Shown piece after piece: positions 1-6,815 of a stretch of DNA of 27,156 bases. The position numbers were made by a program, and so were the translations under genes. Where the stretch lies: NCBI GenBank assembly GCA_026389055.1, contig JAPLIO010000250.1, positions 1 to 27,156 of the forward strand, written 5' to 3'. The DNA comes from Candidatus Melainabacteria bacterium (lineage in GTDB: Bacteria > Cyanobacteriota > Vampirovibrionia > Vampirovibrionales > JAJTHC01). Below the pieces are notes generated by a model. It did no database searches, was not told the DNA's origin, and was given only the letters and a program-made list of their open reading frames with translations. Position 1 is the first letter of the stretch. Every line of letters starts with the position of its first letter.

Positions 1-849
1 TACTGAGGCTGGTAGCTAGGGGCTTCTTCCGCTTTGAGGTTACGCACTTGCAAATAGCTACCTTTGGGTAGTTCTACCGCTTTGCCTCTTCTTGCCAAGG
101 CATAGCCAACGCCTGCCGCACCGCCAATTGCCGTACCAACAGCTGCACCTGTGCCTGCAACGCTTAGTAAGCCACCAACAGCAGTACCTGCAACGGCACC
201 CGCAGCGGTACCACCTACCGCAATACCAAGCCCTTTAGCCACATCCATGCCATAGGTATCGCCTTTCATGGTAGCGTCTCCGCTTTTGGTAACCACTACG
301 GCATTTAACGAGGTTCTTTGCCCGTTGGGGGCAGTTGCCGTGTAAAACCGAATATCTAATTCACCGTGTTGCCCAACCCGCTTGGCAGGACGAACAGCTA
401 ACACATTGCCTGAAAGTTCAGACCCTGAAGGTAGCACCACTTGCCCGTTTTTAATGAGAGGCGATTCTACGGTGGCGGTGATGGTTTCACCCACTTGCAT
501 GGTTTGAGAACTAATGGGTTCATTGAGGCGAATGTTGATAATTTCTCCGCCACCCAATGGATTTTGCGGGGGCTTGCCATGTGCTGAGAGGTTTAACGCT
601 AGGGGAAGCATTGGCAGTAACAGGGCGTAAACCTGTAGTGCTGGATAGGTTGCTTAAGCTATTGGCTTTGGAATTACCCCAGCTACTGGTGCTGGAAGAC
701 GGGGTTATTTTGAGGGGTTTTAGGGCGATAAAGCCATCGTTGGTGGTGGCTGCAAACGTGGTTTGTAGCGGAGCCACTACTAGTAATAGAAAGGCTAAGG
801 TGGTGCAGGTTATCCGTTGAAGGGTAGAGGCTAAGAGAGGTTGCATCAT
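1..849 (-). CDS. Exported Gly-zipper protein, frameshifted and cut at the window edge
   Basis: I do not recognise the family. From ATG 849 the product starts with a signal peptide (LLASTLQ, then the hydrophobic LAFLLLVV, with likely cleavage after TTFA). A Ser/Thr/Asn-rich linker follows. Reading then stops early at about position 520. The next frame continues without a stop to base 1 and encodes a conserved-looking domain (INIRLNEPISS, VGETITATVES, VLPSGSELSGNV), then a long Gly/Ala stretch (AVGGTAAGAVAGTAVGG) typical of a glycine zipper. Removing one base from the G5 run at 568-572 joins the two parts (WQAPQNPLGGGEII). ATG 849 is preferred over the ATG at 924 because AAAGGA lies upstream and the promoter at 928-956 would place the transcript start close to 921. 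The 3' end lies outside the window. It could be a true pseudogene or a sequencing error in a homopolymer. Confidence 0.6.
568..572 (-). other. Frameshift site in a G5/C5 homopolymer
   Basis: The two open frames of the exported Gly-zipper gene join cleanly if one base of this five-base run is removed. No stop codon lies between the end of one frame and the start of homology in the other once it is repaired. A homopolymer indel, natural or technical, is the simplest reading. Confidence 0.55.
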
Positions 850-927
850 TGAAAAAAATCCTTTTTTCTTACTAAACACTGGTATATAGAACGAGGTAAC
901 TGTTTTTTTAGCGATAGTACCCATTTT

Positions 928-956
928 ATTATACCTAAGGTTGCTGAAATGAACAA
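928..956 (-). promoter_or_regulatory. Sigma-70-type promoter of the Gly-zipper gene
   Basis: On the minus strand TTGTTC (951-956) and a perfect TATAAT (928-933) are separated by exactly 17 bp. Transcription would start near 921, leaving a leader of about 70 nt before ATG 849. Confidence 0.6.
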
Positions 957-1010
957 ATACTTTATTTTTGAAGCACTAATACCAATTCAAAGATTGAACA
1001 GCGTGTTTTA

Positions 1011-1079
1011 TCATTCTGAACGACTGCGAAGAATCCCCTTAGGCAAACACAGGAGATGTTTCGCATTCGCTCAACATGA
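1011..1079. repeat. Imperfect palindromic intergenic repeat
   Basis: The arms 1011-1037 and 1053-1079 are imperfect inverted repeats sharing the blocks TCAT, TGA, CGA, TGCGAA, ATC and CCT around a short loop. The TCATTCTGA...GCGAAGAATC pattern resembles dispersed palindromic repeats found between genes in many bacterial genomes. Only one copy is present in this window, so its repetitive nature is inferred from the pattern. Confidence 0.55.
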
Positions 1080-1103
1080 CGCTATTCTAACTGTTTAACA
1101 GCA

Positions 1104-1143
1104 AAACGCCCTCGGTCTTAATAAACAGACAACAAGGGCGTTT
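1104..1143 (-). terminator. Probable terminator of the sigma factor gene
   Basis: A perfect 9-bp stem (AAACGCCCT at 1104-1112, AGGGCGTTT at 1135-1143) encloses a 22-nt loop and ends in a short T-rich stretch on the minus strand. It lies about 40 bp past the stop codon of the sigma factor gene. The loop is long for an intrinsic terminator. Confidence 0.45.
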
Positions 1144-1184
1144 AGTGGGGGTAGAAAAACAGACAGACTGATTGACACTACTTT

Positions 1185-2111
1185 TTAATAAGTAATAACA
1201 CCCTTTTTCTGTAATTCTACCTTAATTTTAGTTAAGGCACTTTGAACAACACGGCTAGCACGGCTAGGAGAAATATCAAACTGCTGACCAATTTCCCGCA
1301 TCCGCATATGCTTAAAAAACCGAGCTTCCAATAGTTCCCGCTCCCGTTCAGGCAAACGGCTCATGCAATCACGCACCACCCGCCCCATTTCGGTTTGTTC
1401 CGTTTGTTCAGCAGGGTTTAACCCACTATCCCGAATTTCATTGGGCGTTTCTGATTCCATCATGCCATCAACGGATAAAATGCTTTCATAAACGGCTTCA
1501 CGCAACTGCCCAGCATCTGGGGAAAAGCCATCATCAAACCCCTCATCATCGCCCTCAAAACTAGCAGCATCTAAACCAATACCGCTACTTTGATGATGAA
1601 TCTCTGATTCAACTTCCGTATTTTTGAAGCTATACCACTTATATCTGTACCGCAATTCGTTACGAACCGCCCATTTAATAGCGGTTGATAAATACGTAAC
1701 GTTATACTCTTTATCAGGTTCTTTAGTAAATAATAAGTGAATGGTCAACGCCCCAATATTCACAATTTCATCATGCGAAATTAAATGGGCAGGCAACCGA
1801 CTGGTTTCAACCCGAGCCACGGTTTCTAACAAATCAGCATAATCACGCAAATCTCTGCTATTAACCTTATCAGGGGCTAAATTAGCACTTTTTTTATGCA
1901 CAACATCGTTGTTCTGCCGTAAAATAGCCGCATCGCCCATATGGCGTTTACCTTTGGTGCCATTAAAATCCAGGGAAGGACCCATTGGGATTAACTTAGG
2001 TGCCATCGCACCACTACCTGCTGAAAGTACATTATTTTTATGAGAAGCAGACCGTTTTACGCCAGTCTGTTTGGCAGAAGAAGAAGAAGAAGACATCATC
2101 ATCATCATCAT
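1185..2111 (-). CDS. Sigma-70 family sigma factor, FliA (sigma-28)-like
   Basis: A 308-residue sigma factor that should direct RNA polymerase to a dedicated promoter set. Residues about 90-160 match sigma region 2 (YADLLETVARVETSRLPAHL, DEIVNIG, TYLSTAIKWAVRNELR), closest to the FliA pattern. Residues about 245-298 match region 4 (LPERERELLEARF, then the helix-turn-helix MREIGQQFDISPSRASRVVQ). Between them lies an acidic linker rather than a clear region 3. The N-terminus has an 80-residue extension beginning with six Met and six Ser, from a trinucleotide repeat. AAGGA 9 nt before the first ATG supports that start. A sigma-28-like promoter before fliD in this window fits a flagellar role, but a stress or other alternative sigma factor is also possible. 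Confidence 0.8.
   Translation of the reverse strand: MMMMMMSSSSSSAKQTGVKRSASHKNNVLSAGSGAMAPKLIPMGPSLDFNGTKGKRHMGDAAILRQNNDVVHKKSANLAPDKVNSRDLRDYADLLETVARVETSRLPAHLISHDEIVNIGALTIHLLFTKEPDKEYNVTYLSTAIKWAVRNELRYRYKWYSFKNTEVESEIHHQSSGIGLDAASFEGDDEGFDDGFSPDAGQLREAVYESILSVDGMMESETPNEIRDSGLNPAEQTEQTEMGRVVRDCMSRLPERERELLEARFFKHMRMREIGQQFDISPSRASRVVQSALTKIKVELQKKGVITY
2076..2111 (-). repeat. Trinucleotide microsatellite (ATG)6(TCT)6 at the sigma factor start
   Basis: Six perfect ATG repeats (2094-2111) run directly into six perfect TCT repeats (2076-2093). They encode Met6-Ser6 at the extreme N-terminus. Copy-number change would keep the frame but alter the number of start codons and the Ser tract. 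Confidence 0.9.
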
Positions 2112-2936
2112 GTATAACCATCCTTGGAAGCAACATTGTTTTAAAATGGGCGCGTCGTTTTAACTACTTGATAAACCCGACAAATCAAACCGAAAAGTTC
2201 TTCAGGCAACCTTCTACAAACAATAAACCGTCTAAAACAGAGCCTCACAACCAATTAATCTTCAGCACAGCAAGAAACAAGAGGGTATTTACCCAACAGC
2301 TAAAAGCTGAACAGGAAAAATCATCTTTTTCACGTTAATTTTATATAAAATACTTACTACAGAAGAAGAAAAAATAGGTGTGTAGAAATAACGAAGGCTT
2401 CTCGTGTTGTTTTACCGTAAACGAGAGAAGGTGCCATTGCTTAGCCGTTGTTTACTTTTTAACCACGGCTAAGCATTCTTCGTCGCTTAAAGCAAGCCAA
2501 GGTAAAGAAATAAGCAACAATAGAAACAGTCAACGTAGGCTTGTAGAAAAGCATGCCAGTACGAGGGGAGAGATCGTTATGAAATTTATCAAATAGTGTA
2601 CAAAGAACCATTTTAAAAGGGGGATTCTATCTAGTATTGAAAAAAGTGGAATAATCGCTAGAGAGTAAAGTTAGCGTATAAGTTATTATAATTAGAGAAT
2701 GAGTTACAGAGTCCTTGATGTTGACCGTAAGAAAAAAGCGAAATCATTAACCTGTATTATCTTCATTTAATCAGGGAACAATCCCTTTGAGATAAGCGGT
2801 GCTAAAGACCACAGCATGACAACAATTCTATTACATCATTATTAAGGATACTTTAATAAAAAAGTCTTGTCTCAATAAATTGTCTTTTTGTTACAATAGA
2901 TTTACATTTACAAGTAACCATAAGGGAAATATCACG
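2112..2936. other. Long AT-rich intergenic region (825 bp) between divergent genes
   Basis: No convincing protein gene is present. Short open frames here are Lys/Ser/Asn-rich and lack family features. The stretch holds a possible structured RNA (2391-2483). A strong ribosome-binding-like AGGGGAG precedes a five-codon frame (ATG at 2579). A small hairpin (AGGGA-ACAA-TCCCT, 2773-2786) and TATAAT at 2687-2692 without a clear -35 are also present. Confidence 0.5.
2391..2483 (+). ncRNA. Candidate structured RNA, three-way junction
   Basis: Three complementary pairings nest into one fold. P1 is ACGAAG (2391-2396) with CTTCGT (2478-2483). P2 is CTTCTC (2398-2403) with GAGAAG (2425-2430). P3 is an 11-bp perfect stem, 2438-2448 with 2465-2475. 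Junction strands are 1, 7 and 2 nt. TATAAA at 2344-2349 could serve as a -10 box, but no -35 or terminator is clear. The strand is uncertain because stems fold on both strands. It matches no RNA class I recognise and could instead be paired operator sites. Confidence 0.3.
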
Positions 2937-4145
2937 ATGCGTGGCTTTTTACGGCAAGGGGTTTGTTTGTTTTTTAAGGCGTTTAGCCTAGTTGTTCTTT
3001 GTGTAAGCATGCTTCATACCGTTTCCCATGCCAACCCCCCTTCTACTACTGTTAAACTACCAGCATTTGAAGTAGCTCTGCCAAACTATAGCTATCAATT
3101 CCCGAAAGACCATGGCGTTCACGCTACTTATAAAACCGAGTGGTGGTATTACACGGGGCATTTAACCGCTGAAAACAAAAAAACTTATGGGTATGAACTC
3201 ACCTTTTTTAGAACGGCAACCTTACCTGCTGATGCAACCTTGCCAACGCTAACAAATTGGCTACCCAAAGCGTTTGTTTTAGCCCACTTTGCCCTGACTG
3301 ATGTTGATGCAAACCGCTTCGTTTTTCAATCAAAATTTGATAGGGTAAACCCTTATAAGCAGGCGTTTTCCACACAACCCTTTGGGGTTGCTTTAAGCAA
3401 CTGGCAATTAACCACTGTTGGGTCTATCAACCACGGTAAAGACCCCATTGTTCGCTTACAGGCAACCATTCCTGAAGGCACCAAAAACCCTCAGTCTGTA
3501 GCGATAGATTTAACGCTAACGCCCACCAAGCCAATGGTTATTCACGGTAAAAATGGCGTTAGCCAAAAGGCAGATTGCAAGGGGTGTGCATCGCATTATT
3601 ATTCCTATACAAGGCTAGCAACCAAAGGTACCGTTAGGCAGGGCAGTAACACAACCTCTGTTACTGGGGCTTCTTGGATGGACCATGAATTTGGCAGTAA
3701 CCAATTAACGCCCAACCAAGTGGGGTGGGATTGGATGGCGATTCAACTGGCGGATGGCTCTGATGTAATGCTTTATTTATTACGACAAAAAAAACCAGCG
3801 GGTGGATTAGACCCGAATAGTTCAGCCACGTGGGTTTCGGCTAGTGGGGAAACACAGCACTTGAAGTTAGGGCAGTTTGAGTTAAAACCGCTGGGTACTT
3901 GGCAGAGTGAAAAATCTGGCGGGGTGTACCCTAGCCAGTGGGCGTTAACCATTCCTAGCAAGGGGGTAACGTTGGTAATTACCCCGAAGATTAAGGGGCA
4001 GGAGTTGGTGTTTGCTTCGCAATTGGGGCTAACTTATTGGGAGGGAGCTTGTAGTGTGCTGGGGCATGTGGGGAAGCAGGCGGTTACAGGTAATGCGTAT
4101 ACGGAATTAACAGGCTACGCTGCTCCGTTTGAACAGAAAATTTAA
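2937..4145 (+). CDS. Exported lipocalin-like (AttH/CrtC-type) protein
   Basis: 402 residues from ATG 2937, which follows AAGGGA at a 9-nt spacing; an upstream TTG extension is unlikely. A signal peptide (FFKAFSLVVLCVSMLHTVSHA) predicts export. The mature part has hallmarks of the AttH / hydroxyneurosporene-synthase-like lipocalin fold: EWWYYTGHL at residues 68-76, SWMDHEFG near 250 followed by GWDWMAIQLADG, and the C-terminal WEGACSV and AYTELTGY. CrtC members hydrate carotenoids, but most homologues with signal peptides in non-carotenoid settings have no known substrate, and no carotenoid gene is nearby. Cys pairs at KADCKGCASH could form a disulfide. Divergent from the sigma factor gene, convergent with hicB. 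Confidence 0.85.
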   Translation: MRGFLRQGVCLFFKAFSLVVLCVSMLHTVSHANPPSTTVKLPAFEVALPNYSYQFPKDHGVHATYKTEWWYYTGHLTAENKKTYGYELTFFRTATLPADATLPTLTNWLPKAFVLAHFALTDVDANRFVFQSKFDRVNPYKQAFSTQPFGVALSNWQLTTVGSINHGKDPIVRLQATIPEGTKNPQSVAIDLTLTPTKPMVIHGKNGVSQKADCKGCASHYYSYTRLATKGTVRQGSNTTSVTGASWMDHEFGSNQLTPNQVGWDWMAIQLADGSDVMLYLLRQKKPAGGLDPNSSATWVSASGETQHLKLGQFELKPLGTWQSEKSGGVYPSQWALTIPSKGVTLVITPKIKGQELVFASQLGLTYWEGACSVLGHVGKQAVTGNAYTELTGYAAPFEQKI

Positions 4146-4194
4146 TCGCTTTCCGCTTTGATTTAGAAGCCCACTAAACGATTAAATAGTGTAG

Positions 4195-4216
4195 GGGAAG
4201 CTCTCCGTGGCTTCCC
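4195..4216. terminator. Hairpin between convergent genes, possible terminator
   Basis: GGGAAGC (4195-4201) and GCTTCCC (4210-4216) form a perfect 7-bp stem with an 8-nt loop between the stop codons of the lipocalin-like gene and hicB. There is no T-run on either side, so termination function is uncertain. Confidence 0.3.
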
Positions 4217-4235
4217 ATGCAATCATTGAATAGGT

Positions 4236-4598
4236 CTAACTATTCGATAATCTGAGTTCAACGGCTTGTTCTAGCAGTTTATTGACTGAAACGCCTAATT
4301 TTTTGGCAAGTTTGGCTAACCGATAATGAATGATGGGTTTGGTTCTAATCATCAATTGCCCTTTATAATCGCTTAATTTAGCGGGTTGGGGCAGGTCTAA
4401 ATTATCTTCTAGTAGGCATTCCAAATAAGCAGAAAATGCTTCTCTAAAGCTACTTAGAGCTTCTTCGGGGGTTGAACCATCGCCTGCTACGCCTTCTACT
4501 TCTTCAATGGTGCAGGCAAAATAACCGCCTGAATCTTCCCACCAATCAATGCGGTAATTCCACGGTAAAGCTAGGGTTTCTTTGATTTTAGTGTCCAT
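4236..4598 (-). CDS. hicB: HicB-family antitoxin
   Basis: 120 residues. The N-terminal half fits the HicB partial-RNase-H fold (WNYRIDWWEDSGGYFACTIE, GVAGDGSTPEEALSSFREAF). The C-terminal part (MIRTKPIIHYRLAKLAKKLG, then VSVNKLLEQAVELRL) looks like a ribbon-helix-helix DNA-binding domain. Members bind and neutralise HicA and repress their own operon. The gene overlaps hicA by 11 bp, so the two should be translationally coupled. Toxin-first order is usual for hicAB. The palindrome upstream of hicA is the likely target of this protein. Confidence 0.9.
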   Translation of the reverse strand: MDTKIKETLALPWNYRIDWWEDSGGYFACTIEEVEGVAGDGSTPEEALSSFREAFSAYLECLLEDNLDLPQPAKLSDYKGQLMIRTKPIIHYRLAKLAKKLGVSVNKLLEQAVELRLSNS

Positions 4599-4815
4599 CT
4601 TTTTTGAGAGCCTCCGCTACGGTTACGATGTAAACTTTTTTAAGGTCTTTGCCGTGGGCTGGCAGGGTGAAGCGAATATCGCCTTTAATGTAGTTGTGAT
4701 GAGACCCTCGAATTCGGCATGTAAAGCCAAGGTGAATGAGCAGGTTATGAATATCTTGAAAGGCTACAAACTGCAGGGCTTTCAGCTTTTGGATGAGTTT
4801 ATCTCGTTGCGTCAT
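4588..4815 (-). CDS. hicA: HicA-family mRNA interferase toxin
   Basis: 75 residues, the usual HicA length. The double-stranded-RNA-binding-like fold is visible in KLIQKLKALQFV, LLIHLGF and GSHHNYI (37-43); His39 sits at the expected catalytic position. The C-terminal PAHGKDLKKVYIVTVAEALK is typical. HicA cleaves mRNA and slows translation until HicB neutralises it. AAGGA lies 7 nt before ATG 4815. The catalytic motif is intact, so the toxin looks functional. First gene of the hicA-hicB operon. Confidence 0.9.
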   Translation of the reverse strand: MTQRDKLIQKLKALQFVAFQDIHNLLIHLGFTCRIRGSHHNYIKGDIRFTLPAHGKDLKKVYIVTVAEALKKDGH

Positions 4816-4835
4816 GTTAATTTCCTTGCTATTAA

Positions 4836-4862
4836 TTTATGATAACGTTTTGTTATCATAAA
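4836..4862. promoter_or_regulatory. Probable HicB operator, perfect inverted repeat
   Basis: TTTATGATAAC (4836-4846) and GTTATCATAAA (4852-4862) are perfect 11-bp arms around a 5-bp spacer. The site covers the -10 box and the spacer of the hicA promoter and ends 20 bp before the start codon, a classic position for autorepression. Confidence 0.75.
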
Positions 4863-4867
4863 TGCAA
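4839..4867 (-). promoter_or_regulatory. hicAB promoter
   Basis: On the minus strand TTGCAT (4862-4867) and TATCAT (4839-4844) are separated by exactly 17 bp and overlap the palindromic operator. Confidence 0.65.
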
Positions 4868-4900
4868 GCATTTTGTTAGCATTGTTACAAGATGCTCAAT

Positions 4901-5998
4901 CTAATACGCAGGATTCGCCCTCGGGACGAACGCCCGAAACTGCCAGTGGCGTTGGGTAATTTCTAGCGTCAACCACTCGTCATTCTTGGCAAAACTATGA
5001 AACGTCGGGCGGGCATAGGTTTCATTCTTCCGTGCACGGAAATTCTCCACAAACGTCAATTTTCCCCACTGCTGGTTGTAAGTTGAATACTGCTGAGTCG
5101 GCACAGGAACGGTCTCAAACCGCTTTTCCCCCGAAACAAACTGCTTTTCGTCAATGGGAATAACCGCCATCACCTTGCCCATGTTGATGAGAATCAGCAC
5201 GTCAATCGGTTTCTGCATCGCCTTTTGTTGAGCTAAATTTTTCGGCGGGCGGTTCTTTGTATCTCCCAACCCCTTCGGCTCATAAATGGGCGATTCCACT
5301 TGCCTAGCCCCAGCTCCTTTGGTCATAGCTTGGGTTTGTTGAGCATTCGTTTTGGCTATATCCGCTTTTAATTGGTTCAAATTCGTGTTGAGTGAGCCAT
5401 CCAACCACTGCCCCAACTTCACTTGATAAAAGCCTTTGGGTACAAGCGTTTTCCCCAACCGAACATCCGTAATTAAAGCCCCTAGGGCATAAGGCGTGTA
5501 GTTGTGGCGTAAATATTCGGCGGAAGCTTCAAGGTCTAGGTCTTCAAAATGGCGTTTATCGGGCAACCAATATTCTTGAATACGGTCGCCTTCTTTGATG
5601 CCCGACTTCATTTCGCTACTTTTTTCGTCATTCCAGCTATATTTATAGCCTAAAGTCCCTCTGTTATAGGGTTCATCTTCCCAAAAGTCGGGCTTTTGAA
5701 AAATCGGGTCGACTGCTTCATTCTCCGCCGAAAAACAAACCCCTTGTCCCCAAACCATCAAGCCAAAAAATAGAAAAAATCCAGCCCCTAGCAGCCGCCA
5801 GCTTGTGGCGGTTCGACAGTTTTTTTGGACTAGGCTTTTTGCATGGCTCAATAGGTGGGAGCAGATTCTAGGAATGAGGAACGGAGAACCGCAGGTGTAC
5901 ACTTTAGTACATGAGGATTCGAGTACCGCAAATGACAACGAAGATGCCCCAAGTATTGAGTCATGCAAAAAGTCTATTGATTTTGTCGATTTTGCCAT
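4901..5998 (-). CDS. Exported or membrane-anchored protein of unknown function
   Basis: I do not recognise the family. The ATG at 5998 gives 365 residues. It overlaps the rpe 3' end by 25 bp and has AAGGA 12 nt upstream inside rpe. Residues about 8-56 are encoded by the dispersed element at 5831-5976, which stays open in this frame. Residues 69-84 (LLGAGFFLFFGLMVWG) form one hydrophobic segment, probably a signal peptide or anchor. The rest is hydrophilic, aromatic and Pro-rich, with repeated ALITDVRLG, VLILINMGKVMAVIPIDEK and FHSFAKNDEWLTLEI segments. An alternative start is the TTG at 5849-5851, within the element arm, which would give a compact signal peptide (SHAKSLVQKN then the hydrophobic core). 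The start is therefore uncertain; the coding region downstream of about 5830 is solid. Confidence 0.7.
   Translation of the reverse strand: MAKSTKSIDFLHDSILGASSLSFAVLESSCTKVYTCGSPFLIPRICSHLLSHAKSLVQKNCRTATSWRLLGAGFFLFFGLMVWGQGVCFSAENEAVDPIFQKPDFWEDEPYNRGTLGYKYSWNDEKSSEMKSGIKEGDRIQEYWLPDKRHFEDLDLEASAEYLRHNYTPYALGALITDVRLGKTLVPKGFYQVKLGQWLDGSLNTNLNQLKADIAKTNAQQTQAMTKGAGARQVESPIYEPKGLGDTKNRPPKNLAQQKAMQKPIDVLILINMGKVMAVIPIDEKQFVSGEKRFETVPVPTQQYSTYNQQWGKLTFVENFRARKNETYARPTFHSFAKNDEWLTLEITQRHWQFRAFVPRANPAY
5831..5976 (+). repeat. Dispersed hairpin element, copy A
   Basis: Arms 5831-5859 and 5948-5976 are inverted repeats (25 of 29 identical; two of the four differences become G-U pairs in a plus-strand transcript). 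They enclose an 88-nt loop. The loop contains a 73-bp core (5868-5940) that is 70/73 identical to the reverse complement of 23126-23198. The outermost three bases of the right arm are the rpe stop codon. Loop length equals that of copy B, while arm sequences are unrelated. The core carries TAG-GA-ATG, so an open frame runs from ATG 5874 to 6005 on the plus strand. Confidence 0.85.
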
Positions 5999-6726
5999 GC
6001 TGTAGGCAATTCCTTGGTTAAGAATGGATGGGTGGGCGTGCTACCCAACGGAGAACGCAATTGGGCAATCGTTTCTGCAGGGTTCGGGCTATTAAACACG
6101 GCAGAACCAGCTACCAAGGTATTAGCCCCCGCTTTTATAATATCGGTGCAATTTTGAACGCCTACACCGCCATCCACCTGAATATGGAGAGGGGCTAAGG
6201 CAGAGTTACGATGCGTTTTAATTAACGCCTTCAATTTTTGGAGTTTTTCCATGGTTTGCGGAATGAACGATTGTCCGCCAAAGCCTGGGTTGACGCTCAT
6301 TAGTAGCACTAAATCAACCTCGTTAATCACGTCTTCCAACACGGAAACAGGGGTGGCTGGGTTGAGCGAAACACCCGCTAAACAGCCCAACGCTTTAATA
6401 GCTTGTAGCGTGCGGTGCAAATGGGGGCAAGCTTCCCAATGGACAGTTAATGTATCCGCACCCGCTTTGGCGAAGACTTCAAGGTAGCGGTCGGCGTTTT
6501 CAATCATTAAATGCACATCAAATGGCAGGGTTGTTTCTTTACGAAGGTGGGCAACAATGGGGGATCCAATAGTCATGTTCGGCACAAAATGTCCGTCCAT
6601 CACATCCACATGAATCCAATCTGCTCCGTTGGCTTCTAGTTGTTTGAGAGCATCGCCCAAGTAGGCAAAATCTGCCGACAAAATGGAGGGAGCGATATAG
6701 ATAGGGGGTAAAGCAACGGTAGGCAT
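5974..6726 (-). CDS. rpe: Ribulose-phosphate 3-epimerase
   Basis: Interconverts ribulose 5-phosphate and xylulose 5-phosphate in the cytosolic pentose phosphate pathway. The TIM-barrel markers are complete: APSILSADF (12-20), HVDVMDGHFVPN with metal ligands His39 and Asp41, DVHLM with His72, MSVNPGFGGQ (143-152), VDGGV with Asp185, and AGSAVF near 206. At 250 residues it is about 20-30 longer than usual, with the extra residues at the C-terminus (HPFLTKELPTAWQNRQNQ). The stop codon coincides with the outer end of the dispersed element, and the next gene's putative ATG overlaps the last codons. Confidence 0.95.
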   Translation of the reverse strand: MPTVALPPIYIAPSILSADFAYLGDALKQLEANGADWIHVDVMDGHFVPNMTIGSPIVAHLRKETTLPFDVHLMIENADRYLEVFAKAGADTLTVHWEACPHLHRTLQAIKALGCLAGVSLNPATPVSVLEDVINEVDLVLLMSVNPGFGGQSFIPQTMEKLQKLKALIKTHRNSALAPLHIQVDGGVGVQNCTDIIKAGANTLVAGSAVFNSPNPAETIAQLRSPLGSTPTHPFLTKELPTAWQNRQNQ

Positions 6727-6747
6727 GGCATCAGCTTTCTGAACAAG

Positions 6748-6776
6748 TTGGAAAAATGGTGAATCTAGGCTATAAT
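6748..6776 (+). promoter_or_regulatory. Sigma-70-type promoter of the DUF374 gene
   Basis: TTGGAA (6748-6753) and a perfect TATAAT (6771-6776) are 17 bp apart and point toward the ATG at 6816. Confidence 0.7.
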
Positions 6777-6815
6777 ACTACAAATTGCTACTGGTAGAAA
6801 GAATAAACCGTTTAT

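Larger units (their letters stand above)
850..1184. other. Intergenic region (335 bp) with promoter, palindromic repeat and terminator
   Basis: No gene is supported here. The stretch holds the promoter of the left gene, a palindromic repeat at 1011-1079 and a terminator-like hairpin at 1104-1143 behind the sigma factor gene; each is listed separately. Confidence 0.6.

Noticed and set aside
2000..2338. Open frame of 112 codons on the plus strand overlapping the sigma factor start
   Set aside because: It reads the microsatellite in antisense, is Lys/Ser/Asn-rich, has no ribosome-binding site and no family features.
2378..2596. Open frame of 72 codons in the long intergenic region
   Set aside because: Composition is not protein-like, and it coincides with the stems of the candidate RNA.
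5868..5940. T-arm-like GGATTCGAGTACC in the element core, suggesting a tRNA relic
   Set aside because: No acceptor, D or anticodon arm can be built around it on either strand.
5805..6005. Plus-strand open frame of 66 codons across element copy A
   Set aside because: It is antisense to rpe and the next gene, without its own ribosome-binding site at the first ATG; noted only as part of the element.
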